Source of the DNA: Thecaphora thlaspeos
Taxonomy: Eukaryota; Basidiomycota; Ustilaginomycetes; Urocystidales; Glomosporiaceae
Length of the DNA stretch: 64,000 nucleotides
Direction: 5' to 3'
NCBI GenBank assembly: GCA_900291925.1
Contig: UWYS01000010.1
Span: 496,001-560,000, forward strand
Every line of letters starts with the position of its first letter. Position 1 is the stretch's first letter. Positions 1-10,582 of the stretch are shown here, one piece after another. Both the position numbers and the translations under genes were made by a program. Under the pieces are notes generated by a model that made no database searches, was not told the DNA's origin, and saw only the letters and a list, made by a program, of their open reading frames with translations.

Positions 1-1013
1 GGACCTCCACAGCTTCGAGCAGGAGTGGCAGCAGCTCCTCGCTGAAGACGAGGCCAGCCACGCCAAGAAGTCGTCGAGAGCCGCGGGCAAGGGCAAGGTC
101 GCCGCCATTGCCAAGCCGAGCAAGAAGGGGGCTAAGAGCGGAGCGGCGGCGCGCAAGGTGATGAAGAACTCGGACGACGACGACGACGACGACGACGACG
201 AGCTGATGATCGGCGACGGCGACGACAGCGAGGACGACTTCAAGCCGGCCACTGTAGCGGCGCGCAAAAAGGCAACCGCCGCCCCCAAGTCGAAGCCCAG
301 CCCGAGGAAGAGGACCGCCGCCTTGGCCACACTGGACGACGACGACCTGGCCGCCATCGGTGCCGCGCCCTCGAAGCTCAAGTCCGAGAGCCCTCCGCCG
401 CCCAAGAAGAGCAAGAGCGCGACCCCCATCTCTCTCGGCAGCGACGACGACGACGGCGACAGTGGCGCCAAGCTCGCTCCAATTTTCCGCAAGCCGTCGG
501 CCCCCGCCAAGACGACCAAAGCGGCGGCGGCGGCGGCAGGCTCTAGGTCCGCCTCGACCTCCTCGGCAGCGGCGGGCAAAGCCAAGACGACCAAGGCCGC
601 ACCCGCCAAGTTCTACTCGCTCAGCGACAGCGACGATGACGACGAGCTCATCATCCCGACGGCCACGAAGGCCAAGGCCAAAGCCGCGCCCGCCAGGAAG
701 GCCGCCGCATCGACCTCTGCCGCCGCCGCCAAAAAGGCGAAGCCCACCGCTGCTTCTAAGAAGGTAGGTGCAGAACGTCCAACCTTGACGTCATCGTCGT
801 GCGCGCAACCTCCGCTGACCTCTGCCTCCCTCCCTTCTAACTGATATCGACTGACAGAAGGCGAAGGACCTCTCCGACGATGACGACGACGTCTCGATGT
901 CGGTCGATGTGGACGACAGCGTCGCTTCGCTCCCTAAGCGATCCGGCCGCGCTCGTACCACGACGCGCAAGGCTTCGTACAAGATCGCCTCGGATGACGA
1001 CGACGACTATTGA
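1..1013 (+). CDS. TOP2: DNA topoisomerase II, C-terminal tail (partial)
   Basis: Only the last 305 or so residues are present; the gene enters from the left edge in the frame beginning at base 2. It opens with DLHSFEQEWQQLLAEDE, which resembles the end of the conserved core of eukaryotic type II topoisomerases, where a Trp-x-x-Leu-Leu segment precedes the divergent tail. The rest is the usual unstructured C-terminal domain: alternating lysine/alanine-rich basic blocks (nuclear localisation) and acidic runs, including a long Asp tract at about 165-200. A 94-nt intron (764..857, GTAGGT to TGACAG, phase 0) separates a final exon that ends in an acidic DDDDDY and stop at 1011. The enzyme passes one DNA duplex through another to untangle chromosomes. 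The ATPase and breakage-reunion domains lie outside the window, so the call rests on the short core segment and tail style. Confidence 0.72.
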
Positions 1014-1646
1014 GTACGTCCAGCGTCGGATTCGCCAGCGTCGTCCGCCTGTCCTGTATTTGTACGCACGCTCCCCTTGTACTCTTCTGCGCTCGCCCAT
1101 GATCCCGAATCCATCCGTTAGAAGCTGCGACCGCTCGACCGATCGAAAGAGCGAAGAGAGACGGAGGCGAGATGGACCTCGTGTGCCGCCACCGCACAAG
1201 ACGACCATACCACGCAACAAGAGGGGGGGAGGGGAGCAAGAGCTCAAGATATTCCACGCCTCGGTCAGAGACGGCACCGGCATCGCCACATCGCATCCAG
1301 AATGACCAGGATCTCCTCCCTGACGCGTCGCCGTGTGGACGGGGACGCCATGCTGACTGACTCCGTGAACGGGAACGTCCGGATCTCCTCTCCTCTCCCT
1401 CCGCTCTCTCCTTCCGCCCTCTTTCCACTACCTCCATCGACATCGTCCAAAACCCCTGGCCTCTCGCCGGCTCGCCTCTTAGGAAACAGAATCGCAAGAA
1501 ATGAACAAAAAGGGGGGCGAAGAAACGTAAGAGTGACAAAATTACAATGCGACGGAACCCAAAGACCGGAACCAAAGAAAGCGTGACCAAAAAAAGGAAG
1601 ACGGGGAATCGATCGGCAGACTCATCGCCTTGAAGGAGACAATAAC
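1014..1646. other. Convergent 3' intergenic region between TOP2 and PAB1
   Basis: The two neighbouring genes run towards each other and this stretch must hold both 3' UTRs. It has pyrimidine-rich blocks near 1390-1450 and A-rich sequence near 1490-1600. I see no supported gene in it; the open frames here have no recognisable domain. Confidence 0.6.
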
Positions 1647-3575
1647 TTAGACCTCGGTCTTCTCCTCGGTGGGGTCGGCGGAGGCAGCAGCGTCCTCGTT
1701 CTCAAACTCCTTGAGCACCTGGAGGGCCTCGTTGACCTTGGCGTCGAGCGCCTCGTTCTCCTCGAGCAGGTGGAGCAGCTCGGTGACGGGGAGCTCGAGG
1801 ATCATGCCCGTCAACTTACCGGCGAGCTCAGGCTGACTGGCGCTGATCTTGGGGTAGATGGCCTCGCCAAGCATCTGCTTCTGCTCCTCGGGGCTCGCCT
1901 TGGCGAGCGCGGCGGCCGTCAGCGTGAGCTGGCCGTTCTCCTGGGCATGGCCAGCGGGGCGTCCGCCGCCGACGCGCGGGGGCATAGGCTGGCCGGGCAT
2001 AGGTGCGCCACGGGGAGCGCCGTTGACGCCGGCGGGCGGGCGTGCACCGGCCGGGAGAGCGGGGCCGGCCGCGTTGGGGCCGCCGCGCGGGGGGCGTGGG
2101 GGACGGTAGCCCTGGGGCATCATGCCGGCGGAGAACTGGGCGGGCGCCTGTCCGTAGGGGGCCATCGGCATGCCCTGGGGCATCATGCCAGCGGGGGCGT
2201 AGCGCGGGCGGGGGACCATGCCGCCGGGCTGGCCGGGGAAGCCGGGCTGCGGGTAGTACATGCCAGGGCCAGGGTAGCCCATGCCCTGCGCGGCCGCCTG
2301 CTGCTGGAGGCGGAGCTGGTTGCGCTGCATGATCTGCGCCTCCAGCTGCTGGCGGCGGACGTCCTTGCGCTGGGCGAGGGCGACGTAGAGCGGGCGGTTG
2401 TCGAGCATCTTGCCGTTCATCTCGGCGACGGCCTTGTTGGCCTCATCCGGGGCGGAGTAGCAGACGAAGCCGAAGCCGCGCGAGACGCCCGAAGGGGCGC
2501 GCATGATCTTGCACGAGGTGATGGTACCGAAGGGAGCGAATTCCTCGCGCAGGCGCTCGTCGTCGTACGACTCGGGGATGTTCTTGAGGTAGAGGTTGAC
2601 ACCCTGGTACTTGGAGAGCTTCTCGTTCTTGGCGGCCTCGTACGACCTGCGCAGCTCCTCCTCGCGCTCCGACTTCTTCTGGGCGCGGGCGACGAAGAGC
2701 TTCTGTCCGTGGAAGTCCTGGTCGTTGAGCTCGTCGACGGCCGTCTGCGCCTCGTCGTGCTTGGCAAAGTTGACGAAGCCAAAGCCGCGGCTCTTGCCCT
2801 CCTCATCGACCGAGAGAACGCACGAGGTGACCTCGCCGAACTTGGTGAAGAGCTCCTCGAACTGCTCCTGCGTCACCTCGGGGTCGACGTTCTTGCAGTA
2901 GACGTTGGTGAACCTGGAGCGAGCCTCCTCGATCTTGGCGATGCGCTCCTTCTTGGGGATGTGGTGTCCAACGTAGACCTTCTTGTCGTTGAGCAGCATG
3001 CCGTTAACGTGCTTGATGGCAGCGTCAGCGGCCTCGGCCGTCTCGTAGTGGACGAAGCCGTAGCCGAGGCTGCCTGCCTCGCCGACGGCAACCTTGCACG
3101 ACAGGATGTTGCCGAACGCGGCAAACGTGTCGTGGAGCGCCTTGTTGTCAATCATGTTGTCGAGGTTCTTGATGAAGATGTTGCCCTGACCCGTGCGGCG
3201 GAGGGCAGGGTCGCGCTGCGACCACATGATGCGGCAGGGACGGTTGCGGATGAGCGAGTAGTTGAGCTGCTCCAGGGCGCGCTCGCCGTCGGCCGAGTTG
3301 AGGAAGTTGACGTAGGCGTAGCCGAGCGAGCGACGGGTGACAGCGTCGCGACAGACACGGATGCTGGCGACGGGGCCAATCATGTTGAAGATCTCGAACA
3401 GCATCGCCTCGGTGACGGCGGGGTCGAGCTCACCAACGTACAGCGAAGTGTTGGGAGTCTGACCGTTGGAGCTCGAGCTCTGGTCGTTGTTGCCGGCAGC
3501 CGGCTGCTCGGCGGTGGGGGCGTTGACCGGGACGGCCTCGGCGGGGGCGGCGGCTGGGGAGTTGGTGGCGGACAT
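1647..3575 (-). CDS. PAB1: Polyadenylate-binding protein
   Basis: A 642-residue protein in one coding exon. It has four RRM domains (about residues 44-121, 132-209, 225-302 and 328-405), each with recognisable RNP2 and RNP1 segments such as LYVGEL, NIFIKNL, NVYCKNV, LYLKNI and SRGFGFV. A Pro/Met/Gly/Gln-rich linker follows, then a C-terminal MLLE (PABC) domain at about 545-625 with the KITGMILE-like core read here as KLTGMILEL. It binds mRNA poly(A) tails, joins eIF4G to promote translation, and its MLLE domain docks PAM2 peptides. I chose the ATG at 3575 (MSATNSP): the frame is open further upstream to 3683, but the upstream codons look like leader, and a good acceptor (TTGACAG, ending 3677) sits there. 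That fits a 5'-UTR intron at 3677..4193. Length and domain order are normal for the family. Confidence 0.97.
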   Translation of the reverse strand: MSATNSPAAAPAEAVPVNAPTAEQPAAGNNDQSSSSNGQTPNTSLYVGELDPAVTEAMLFEIFNMIGPVASIRVCRDAVTRRSLGYAYVNFLNSADGERALEQLNYSLIRNRPCRIMWSQRDPALRRTGQGNIFIKNLDNMIDNKALHDTFAAFGNILSCKVAVGEAGSLGYGFVHYETAEAADAAIKHVNGMLLNDKKVYVGHHIPKKERIAKIEEARSRFTNVYCKNVDPEVTQEQFEELFTKFGEVTSCVLSVDEEGKSRGFGFVNFAKHDEAQTAVDELNDQDFHGQKLFVARAQKKSEREEELRRSYEAAKNEKLSKYQGVNLYLKNIPESYDDERLREEFAPFGTITSCKIMRAPSGVSRGFGFVCYSAPDEANKAVAEMNGKMLDNRPLYVALAQRKDVRRQQLEAQIMQRNQLRLQQQAAAQGMGYPGPGMYYPQPGFPGQPGGMVPRPRYAPAGMMPQGMPMAPYGQAPAQFSAGMMPQGYRPPRPPRGGPNAAGPALPAGARPPAGVNGAPRGAPMPGQPMPPRVGGGRPAGHAQENGQLTLTAAALAKASPEEQKQMLGEAIYPKISASQPELAGKLTGMILELPVTELLHLLEENEALDAKVNEALQVLKEFENEDAAASADPTEEKTEV

Positions 3576-3676
3576 GACGGTGATGGGGGAAGCGTGAAGA
3601 GGTGCCTTGTTGGTGGAGGTAGGGGAAAGAGGTCGTTGCGATGGGAGGTTTCCTTCGACAAAAGATCGGTGAAGAG

Positions 3677-4193
3677 CTGTCAAGGAACGGGAAGGTCAGA
3701 ACGTGATCGAACTACCTTTAGGAAAGAAGGGGAAGAAGAAAAAGACGTAGGAAAAGAAAAAGGTGGGACTTTTGTCTTTTACTGGGGGTTTTTTTCTGTA
3801 GGCGCGGACAGGTCGATGGCGCAGGTGGCAAACAGGAGCAAGATGAAGCGGTGGAGAGGAAGAAAGGGTGAGAAGGTGGAAGGTGGGAGAGGAGCGGCAG
3901 TGAGTTGGAGGCTCGGTGGACAGTTCGACCGACGAGGATCGGCCGTCGTATCTTCCCTTTCCTTGGTCTCCTCTCCCAGGGAGGCTGCCATGTTTGCTCC
4001 TACGCCTTTGCCAGCGGTCCGCCCTGCTTGTCCTTCCCGAGCAGATGCAAGGTCCGCGGGCGCCACCCGTCTCGACCATAGCCATGCCATCCGCCGACGA
4101 GGCCACGCCAGAAGGACACGCCGGACAGCATACTCGCTCGTCGCTGCCTCGCCGCCAGCCTCGCTTTGCCTGGATCCTACACCGCCAACTCAC
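3677..4193 (-). other. PAB1: Probable 5'-UTR intron of PAB1
   Basis: On the minus strand, a perfect AAG/GTGAGT donor at 4193 and a TTGACAG/C acceptor ending at 3677 bracket 517 nt just before the PAB1 start codon. It is much longer than the coding introns of this window (about 40-130 nt). This is inferred from splice-site quality only; no transcript evidence is available here. Confidence 0.5.
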
Positions 4194-4305
4194 CTTGTTT
4201 TTTTTTTGGGGGGGCCTAGATCGAGGACACTGTCTGCTATCAAGTGAACGACGAGCTGTCTGAAGGACCTCTTTTGATGTTTTTATATGGGGTTTTTTTT
4301 TTCCG
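4194..4305 (-). promoter_or_regulatory. PAB1: PAB1 promoter and A-rich leader
   Basis: Read on the PAB1 strand, there is a TATA-like ATATAAAAA at 4289..4281 and an A10 run at 4302..4293 just upstream of it. A second A10 run (4207..4198) lies immediately before the proposed 5'-UTR splice donor, so it would be in the first, untranslated exon. In other eukaryotes, A-rich tracts in the leader of PABP mRNAs are bound by PABP and repress its own translation. The same logic is plausible here but is an inference. Confidence 0.5.
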
Positions 4306-5515
4306 ACGACGGAAGGGAGGAGATGGTGTTTTTGGGGTTTTTTGAATGTTTTTCGGTGAAAGAAACAGGACAAGAAGCGCCGCGATCTGAGCGCCTTGTC
4401 TTGGAGCAACTTTTTCGGCCCTCCTCGCCTGCCATCGCGCGCGGCCAAGCAAAGCCCCTGGGCCCCCTCGCTGCCCTGCCCTGTCCTGCCTGCTCAGCCG
4501 GGGCGCCGCCCTCCGTCACTCGGCTGGATTTTTTTTGCCCCGCCCGCGCGCCAGCCTGCTGGCGCTCTTGCTGTCAGAGTGGGGCGCTCTGCCACCACCC
4601 CCTTCCGCCTCTTCCTAGCCAGAACCAAGCCAGAACTAAGCCGGGTCCACTTCCGCTTCCGCTTCACACCGCCCGCTGCCGGCCCGCCCACCGCGTTGCT
4701 GCAAGACACCCGCACGACCCTCAGCCTGCGCGCGCCTGGCGGCTGCGGAGGAATTCGGTACGCCAGCCAGCAAGACCTGCTCGTCCTCGCGGCTACAGGA
4801 CTGGAAAGACTTTTCCTGCTGGACCGGTCACGCGAGTCCACCTCCGTCCGCCTTGGCCTCCATGTACAGCTCGTATCATAGGCTGCGGCAACGACGCGCG
4901 ATGGTCGTGTTGACGGCGTCGACCAGCCCATTTTGCGAGCAAGCCGGCACTCGACACCTGCTCAGAGGTCTTCCCTTCGGCCTGCATCCGACGTCCGGCT
5001 ACCGGATGCACTGGCAGCCCTCGAATCAAAACAGAGCACAACACCACTCTGCGCTTAGCCCATGCGCTCAGCCCGGCAGTTCCAGCGAGCACATTAGCGG
5101 GGATTACACGAAGAAAAGGAGAATGAGCAGTGGTGATGTGTAGTATTCATGTCGTGGGTCGTCGTCGATGGGAAATGCGAGAGAACGGAATCTAGCGCCG
5201 CCGGGCACCGTCCGCCAAGCCAGACTGAGGCTAGGCTTGCGGTATCGTCAACGCCACAAAAGCGGCAGGTTTGTGCGGGCCGGGAAGGTGTTGCAGACAT
5301 GCAAACAAATACAAAGGGAGATCGATGAGCGGGATGCCGCGATGCAAGATCAGCGTGATGGTAGGCTTGTGACCGTGCCGCGCCGCCAAAGCGCCGCCGT
5401 TCGGCCCGGCTATGTACAGGCAAGCCGACGGGCGAGCGGCCCTAGATGAGCCGATGGGGTTGAGACCGGAGTTAGAGCGTCGACGTGCTTTGGTAAAGGA
5501 GCTTGGAGCGCACTT
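4306..5515. other. Intergenic region between PAB1 and MGE1
   Basis: About 1.2 kb holding the upstream region of PAB1 and the 3' side of MGE1. Several overlapping open frames exist on both strands, but none shows a domain or consistent start, so I call no gene. Confidence 0.5.
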
Positions 5516-6403
5516 CTACTGGACAATGCCGACCTCAGCGGCCCGAAGCAGGCGGTCCTTGATCTTGTATCCAAGCTTGCTGCACTCGAGCACGGTGCCC
5601 GACTCCTTGCCAGGGACGGGCGCCTGGTAGAGAGCCTCGTGCTCCTTGGGGTCGAACTTTTCGCCGGTGGGGTCGAACTGGGTGATGCCGTGGGTGCGCA
5701 GCATATCGAGCATGCTCTTCGACGTCAGCTCGACGCCCGAGTAGAGGTCTGAGACGACCCGTCGCGGGTCCTTGAGGTCGAGATCCTTGGGCGCCGTCCT
5801 GAGTTCCTCGGGAACAGACCGGAGCGCTAGCGCCAGGATATCGATCGATGATGTCAGGTCCTTGGCGAGCTTGGTGACGGCGTAGTCGCCTGCCTGTAAC
5901 TTCTCCTCCTGCGATCGCCGTTGCAGGTTCTGGTAGTCGGCCTTGCCGTAGAGAATTCGTTCCTACAAAAGCGGAGCAGCAGAAAACGCGCAAGAAAGAG
6001 GGTAGAGCAGCGGTGGTTGTCAGTGCGCTGTCTCGTCGTGACTGCAGCTTGGGCACAGTCCTAAAGGCTACGGGGGCTCCGAAAGGGGGTGTCTCAGCTC
6101 CCGGTGGCGTCGGCTCCGGACACGTACTGTGAGCTCCTTGATTTTGGCGTCCTTCTCCTTGAGCTGGGCTTGGAGGGCCTCGGTCTCGGCGCCTCCCGCG
6201 GCCTTGTCCGTGGCACCATTGGCCTCGTCCGAGGCGGCGTTTTGCTCCTCCTTCTTCTGCTCGGTCTTGGCGTTGGCCCACCTGGGCGACGTAGAGAAGG
6301 CCATCCGCGACGTCGAGGCGACGAGCTGCTGGCGCGAGAGAGCTCCGCTGCGAGATGCTTGCGAGACGGCACGCTGGACTGATCGGGAGGCTGAGCCGAA
6401 CAT
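5516..6403 (-). CDS. MGE1: Mitochondrial GrpE, nucleotide exchange factor
   Basis: Two exons (6403..6128 and 5962..5516) separated by a 165-nt intron (donor GTACGT, acceptor TTTGTAG, phase 0) give 240 residues, close to yeast Mge1. The N-terminus (MFGSASRSVQ...) is rich in Arg and Ser with no acidic residues, as expected for a mitochondrial presequence. Next comes a coiled coil rich in Lys and Glu (about 65-110), the long GrpE helix, and the C-terminal beta domain with EKFDPKEHEAL, GTVLECSKLGY and KIKDRLLRAAEVGI, typical GrpE signatures. The protein releases ADP from the matrix Hsp70 and is needed for protein import and folding. It is head-to-head with YOP1 across a repeat-rich 3-kb gap. I saw nothing unusual in the coding sequence. 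Confidence 0.95.
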
Positions 6404-6790
6404 TGTATGCTTGCGGCGATGGATGGGGAAGGGTGGATAAAGGGTGAGAGTCGCTGGAGGTGGAGAAAGATAGCGGTTGAACGTATGGGGAAGGAGCGAC
6501 GGTTGCCACAAAGAAAGAAGACTGTACCGACCGACTTTAACTGACCGACCAGCTCACCCGTTCTTCCGAAGAGGTCAGCGGACGTTTGCGGGCCGCCGTT
6601 TCTTCTGTTCGCCGCAACCCGGGGCGGCGGATGAGCTGATCGACACTGACTCCACATCGCCCACCGGAAGCTAAGCGAAGGATCGGGCCAGGAACTGGAA
6701 ATCAGAGCCCCGATTATTTCATTTCGGCTCGAACTTTGCAACCTATCATCGGGTCCTGAAGCTGCTTTGCATGCGACGGTTCTAGGGTCG
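6404..6790. promoter_or_regulatory. Upstream region of MGE1
   Basis: The 5' side of MGE1. It contains pyrimidine-rich sequence on the minus strand, but no TATA-like element or other specific site I can name. The repeat-bearing part of the gap begins beyond about 6.8 kb. Confidence 0.3.
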
Positions 6791-6799
6791 TGTGACGAA

Positions 6800-8470
6800 G
6801 GGCCAAGGCTCAAACATCTCTCGCGCGAAACAAATTACAGTAGGCAGATCGCGGCTCACCATTCGTTTTTTTCTCTCACGAAACAAAAGCTGCAGGCCAA
6901 TCGAGGCGAAAAATTTGGCGCGAAAAAAGGCAAATCCCAGGACCAAGAAAGGTATCGGGCCCCGACGCGCGCGTGCATTTCCACCGGTTAAACATCCCGA
7001 AATCGGGCTCGGCATCGCGCCTTGTTTGAAAAGAAAATGATTTAGCTCCGATCTCGTTGGTAAAATCGGAAGTTTCGACGCGTCATCTGTAAAGTCCGGG
7101 AACAGCATCGCTTTTAGCCCGATTCAGAAGCAGATTTTATCGGGAGCCGCAACGCAACGCGCCTAAAGTCCGCCGGGCCGGATTAAGCCCAATTCCGGGG
7201 CGACTTCATCGGGAACCGAAACGCAACGCACCTAAATTCCGGGAGCCGCAACGGATGAGGCCCGATTCAAAGGCAAATTAATCGGACGCCGCAAGGCATC
7301 GCGCCTCAAGACCTGGAGCCGCACCGGATATAGCCCGATATTGGCTGTATTGATCGGGAGCCGCGACAAGTTCCCGTAAAGTCCGGGAGCATCTGAATTG
7401 GCCAAATGCCAAGTCACGAGTGATGCGTGTTTGTCTCGAATGAGAGCGAGAGATCGAAAGACTTGGTCATGAACGGCGCGTGACATACTGTATCTGGATT
7501 GGACTTTGTTGATCGGTAGCGGATCGGACGAGATTTACGCCCGCGAGTGACGCTTAAAAATCGGGCAGCATCATCGGGCCGAAGTCTGCTACGCAAGCCC
7601 GCGACGTGTGCTAGCCCTGATGGAGAAGGTCTTTATCGGGCGAGATAGCCCACGAATTAGGCACATCAGATCTTTGGATCTGTCCCCTTAACGACAAATC
7701 GCGAGACGTGTCCGGCGGCCGGGCGACGCGACCTGATTGGAGGCGCGGCCCCTTGTTTACTCGGGCGAGAGGCGTCAGCGCCTGCAGGGTCGACGCGACT
7801 CGTTGAGTAGGGGAGTTGCGTGTTGACCCGCGCGAAACGCGGGGAAAGGGCGCGTCGGCCCGTCTTCCTGGCTAAATGTTTACTCGGGCGAGACGCGCGT
7901 TGGGCGGATCCGTCCACGCGTCCAGCAAGCCGGGCCAGTTACTCGGGCGAGACGCGTCTCACGCTCGCACGGACGCGTCTTCACCTGCCCCGTACTTTCT
8001 CGCGCGAGATGCGACGGCGGCTTCTCGGTCAACGCAATTTGCTTCCGCTTCCTGTGTTTACTCGCGCGAATGATTTCGCACTTCAAGGGACTACGTGGTT
8101 TGCAGAGCGTACGTGTATCGCGTGAAGAGGTCGGCACAAGGGAAGAGCAGAGTTATCCCGAGTCCTGTACAGAATCGGGCCAAGTCCCCGGGAGATACTA
8201 TCCGGTTTAGATAGCTGGCGCGTACTCACCTGTTGCCGATTTAGTTAACCAGTCGGGCAGACTAAAAATGCCTCGGGCATCGCGTGTTTGTCCCCGATCG
8301 GGGCATTAATATTGATAAAGAGCATTTCGTGTTCGCCCCGATATAGCATGCTGGTAAGGATCGGTTTGGAGGGCCACGGGAGACGCTTGCTAGTCCCGAT
8401 CGGGTTCGCTAAAGTTAGGTGGGCCTCGGGGGCGATTGGCCCCGATTGTAATCGGGTCATGCAGCCTCCT
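6800..8470. repeat. Intergenic island of degenerate dispersed repeats (copy A)
   Basis: Non-coding sequence built from imperfect copies of two short words. One is ATCGGGAGCCGCAACGCA, seen near 7138, 7208, 7239, 7281 and 7353. The other is GTTTACTCGGGCGAGACGCG, seen near 7750, 7877 and 7939, with variants carrying TCGCGCGA near 7997 and 8057. Spacing is irregular (about 30-110 nt). The words CCCGATT and CCCCGATCGGGG recur, often as small inverted pairs (for example near 8291 and 8436). There is no long open frame, terminal repeat or target-site duplication. The same words recur in the gap at 28.5-29.3 kb. It could be the eroded remains of a mobile element or a satellite-like intergenic family. 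Confidence 0.7.
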
Positions 8471-9409
8471 TTGCCTGTCCACAATTGAGCGCGTCCCACC
8501 AGGCTCTACAGTAGTAGTATAGGTGAGCGAGGAGCAACGCGTTACATCAGCTTCCCTAAGATGAAACCTGGGCGGTAGGCGGTGGTATGGCGTGGGCGAG
8601 GACGAGCAAAGCAGGTGAGCCAGGATCAACTCACATCATCACCGGCGTCCCTGAGACGGAATCTAAATAGTCATGGTGGGTGGCGGTGTTGTGTGGGCGA
8701 GGACGACCTTTTTATCAGCGGGAGGGGGAGAGGAGCAAACGCAGCACAAGCCAGGCGCGAGAAGCCAACTTCCAACGCGCCCAACCTGCCAATTTGAGCC
8801 AGGGTGCCTGGGAAAACGGGGAAGCCAGCAGGAAAGAAGGTAGGCACCGATGCTTGGAGATTTCAAGTGGATCAACTCGAATCAAATCGAGCCAACCGGC
8901 TGGCTAGTTAGTTCGAGCTGACGTAGACCGAGTCGACCCTCGGCCGGCTCCTTGCCGCGTCCTTTGTATTCGAGAGGCAGGCGCGGGCCCCTGCCCTATC
9001 ATCGGCTGGGCGGTGCGGTGCGGTGCGTGCCCGCGTGAGGGAGGTTGCGGTGCGTGATTTCACGCTCTCTGGCTGGGCTGCCTGCTGTCCCGTCGCCTGG
9101 CTGCCTGTGTAACGACGGTGACGAGGGGCCGCACTCACTCGTCGACGTCTGGCTGCCCCTCCCTCGTCATTGCCCTCCGCGAATTTTCTCGAGCGCCAGC
9201 GCCAGAGGTCTTCCGTCGCACGCCCCGTCCTCCTCCCCTCCCTCTTTTCGCCCCTCTCCTGTCCTACACCACCACCACGACCACCACCCGACCATCTACA
9301 CTTCACGAACACATCACGCCTCACGAACGGCCCTCTCACCGCCTTCCAACGAACAGCTACAGTTGCCCCTTAAGGTACACTCACGAGACTCTCGTTCCCG
9401 ACCACCAAA
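8471..9409 (+). promoter_or_regulatory. Upstream region of YOP1
   Basis: This region leads into the YOP1 start. The last 200 nt are rich in C and T (CCTCCC and CACCACCACC blocks), a common feature of basidiomycete leaders. A short GGTGC/GGTGCG run lies near 9010-9035. I see no TATA box and no gene. Confidence 0.4.
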
Positions 9410-10582
9410 ATGGCCGCCCAAGCACAGCAGTTCCAGCAGAAGGCTGACCACTTTGTCGCCCAGGTCAGTCTCACCATATCGCGCGTCTCGCCGGCGTCTC
9501 CGTCGATAGCGGGCGGAAATAGGCGGTGCAAACCGATGCGCGATGGCTCCGGCTGACCTTCTGTCCTCGCCCTAATTCCACCTTATGTGCTACGCCTTGA
9601 CCTGTCACTCCCCTCGTCCTTGCTGCGTCCGCTCCTGTGTCTTCTCTCGTTGAACGACACGCTCGACGAAAACAGATCGACAAGGAGGTGAGTAGGCCCG
9701 TGATCAATATGGAGGCCTGCTGTTCGACTCAGAGCAAGTCTATCTGACGCCTGTGCGCCCTTCCCTTTTCCTCGTTTTTTTGTCGTCCTGCAGCTTTCCA
9801 AGTACCCCTTCTTCAACAAGCTCGAGCAGACTGTTCCGATTCCCAAGTCCTACGCCGCTATCGGCACCTTTGGTCTCTTCACCCTGGTGAGTTTCGGGTC
9901 GCGTTGGAAGGAAGCACTGGGTAGAAGCGATTCTGGCAGAGGAATGGACTCACCTGCGTTCCATTACGCTGCTCATGGAGTACGACCGGCTTGTACCGCG
10001 TTTGAACGAGTTGAACCAACAAGCTACGTGCTTGCAGTCTGTTCGTGGTCATGCTGACTCATCGTTCCGTTTTCCGTCCTTGCCCGCTTGACCCTTCAAC
10101 CAGCTTGTCTTCTTCAACATGTGATTAAAAGCGCCCGGCGCACGGCCAGGCCATGTGATACGCTCTGCCTCGAGGCGCTTGCTGACCTTGGGATCCCTCG
10201 CCTCTGCCTCTTGTAACGCCCCACCCTTCCGCGCCCTGACAGCTTCGCCGGCTTCCTCACCAATGTCCTCGGATTCTTCATCCCGGCCTACTTCTCGATG
10301 AAGGCGCTCGAGAGCCCCCAGCCGCAGGATGACATCCAGTGGCTCACCTACTGGGTTGTTTTTGGCTTCTTCACCTTCCTCGAGAGCTTCTCGACCGTCA
10401 TCCTCTACTACATCCCTTGGTGGTACACGATCAAGACGCTTGCCATCGTCTGGCTGATGCTTCCCCAGACCCAGGGTGCCAAGATGGTCTACTCCAAGGT
10501 CCTCAGGCCCACGTTCCAGTCGAGCCGACAGACTGTCAACCAGCCCACCGCCACCCCCATCAGCACCGCCGAGACCCACTAA
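9410..10582 (+). CDS. YOP1: YOP1/REEP5-family ER-shaping membrane protein
   Basis: Five exons (9410..9463, 9676..9687, 9794..9886, 10104..10120, 10243..10582) splice in frame to 171 residues. The protein matches the TB2/DP1/HVA22 family: a short cytosolic N-terminus, two hydrophobic hairpins (about residues 42-80 and 90-132), and the signatures NIFAGF, FFIPAYFSM, LTYWVVFGFF, IPWWYTIKT and LPQTQGAKMVY, followed by a polar tail. Such proteins wedge into the ER membrane and keep tubules curved. Exon 2 is only 12 nt (IDKE) and exon 4 only 17 nt; both have GT/AG borders (GTCAGT...AACAG, GTGAGT...TGCAG, GTGAGT...AACCAG, GTGATT...TGACAG) and preserve the frame. Length agrees with yeast Yop1 (180). 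The start has good context (CAAAATGG). Confidence 0.93.

Noticed and set aside
1770..4247. An 825-codon open frame on the plus strand across the whole PAB1 gene
   Set aside because: It is the antisense of a GC-rich, strongly codon-biased gene. Its protein is composed of Leu/Val/Gly/Asp in monotonous runs, with no domain.
4287..4913. Open frames on both strands upstream of PAB1
   Set aside because: No domain, no consistent start, and overlap with the PAB1 promoter region.
6900..8470. CRISPR-like array in the repeat island
   Set aside because: Units are imperfect and irregularly spaced, there are no uniform spacers, and the genome is eukaryotic.
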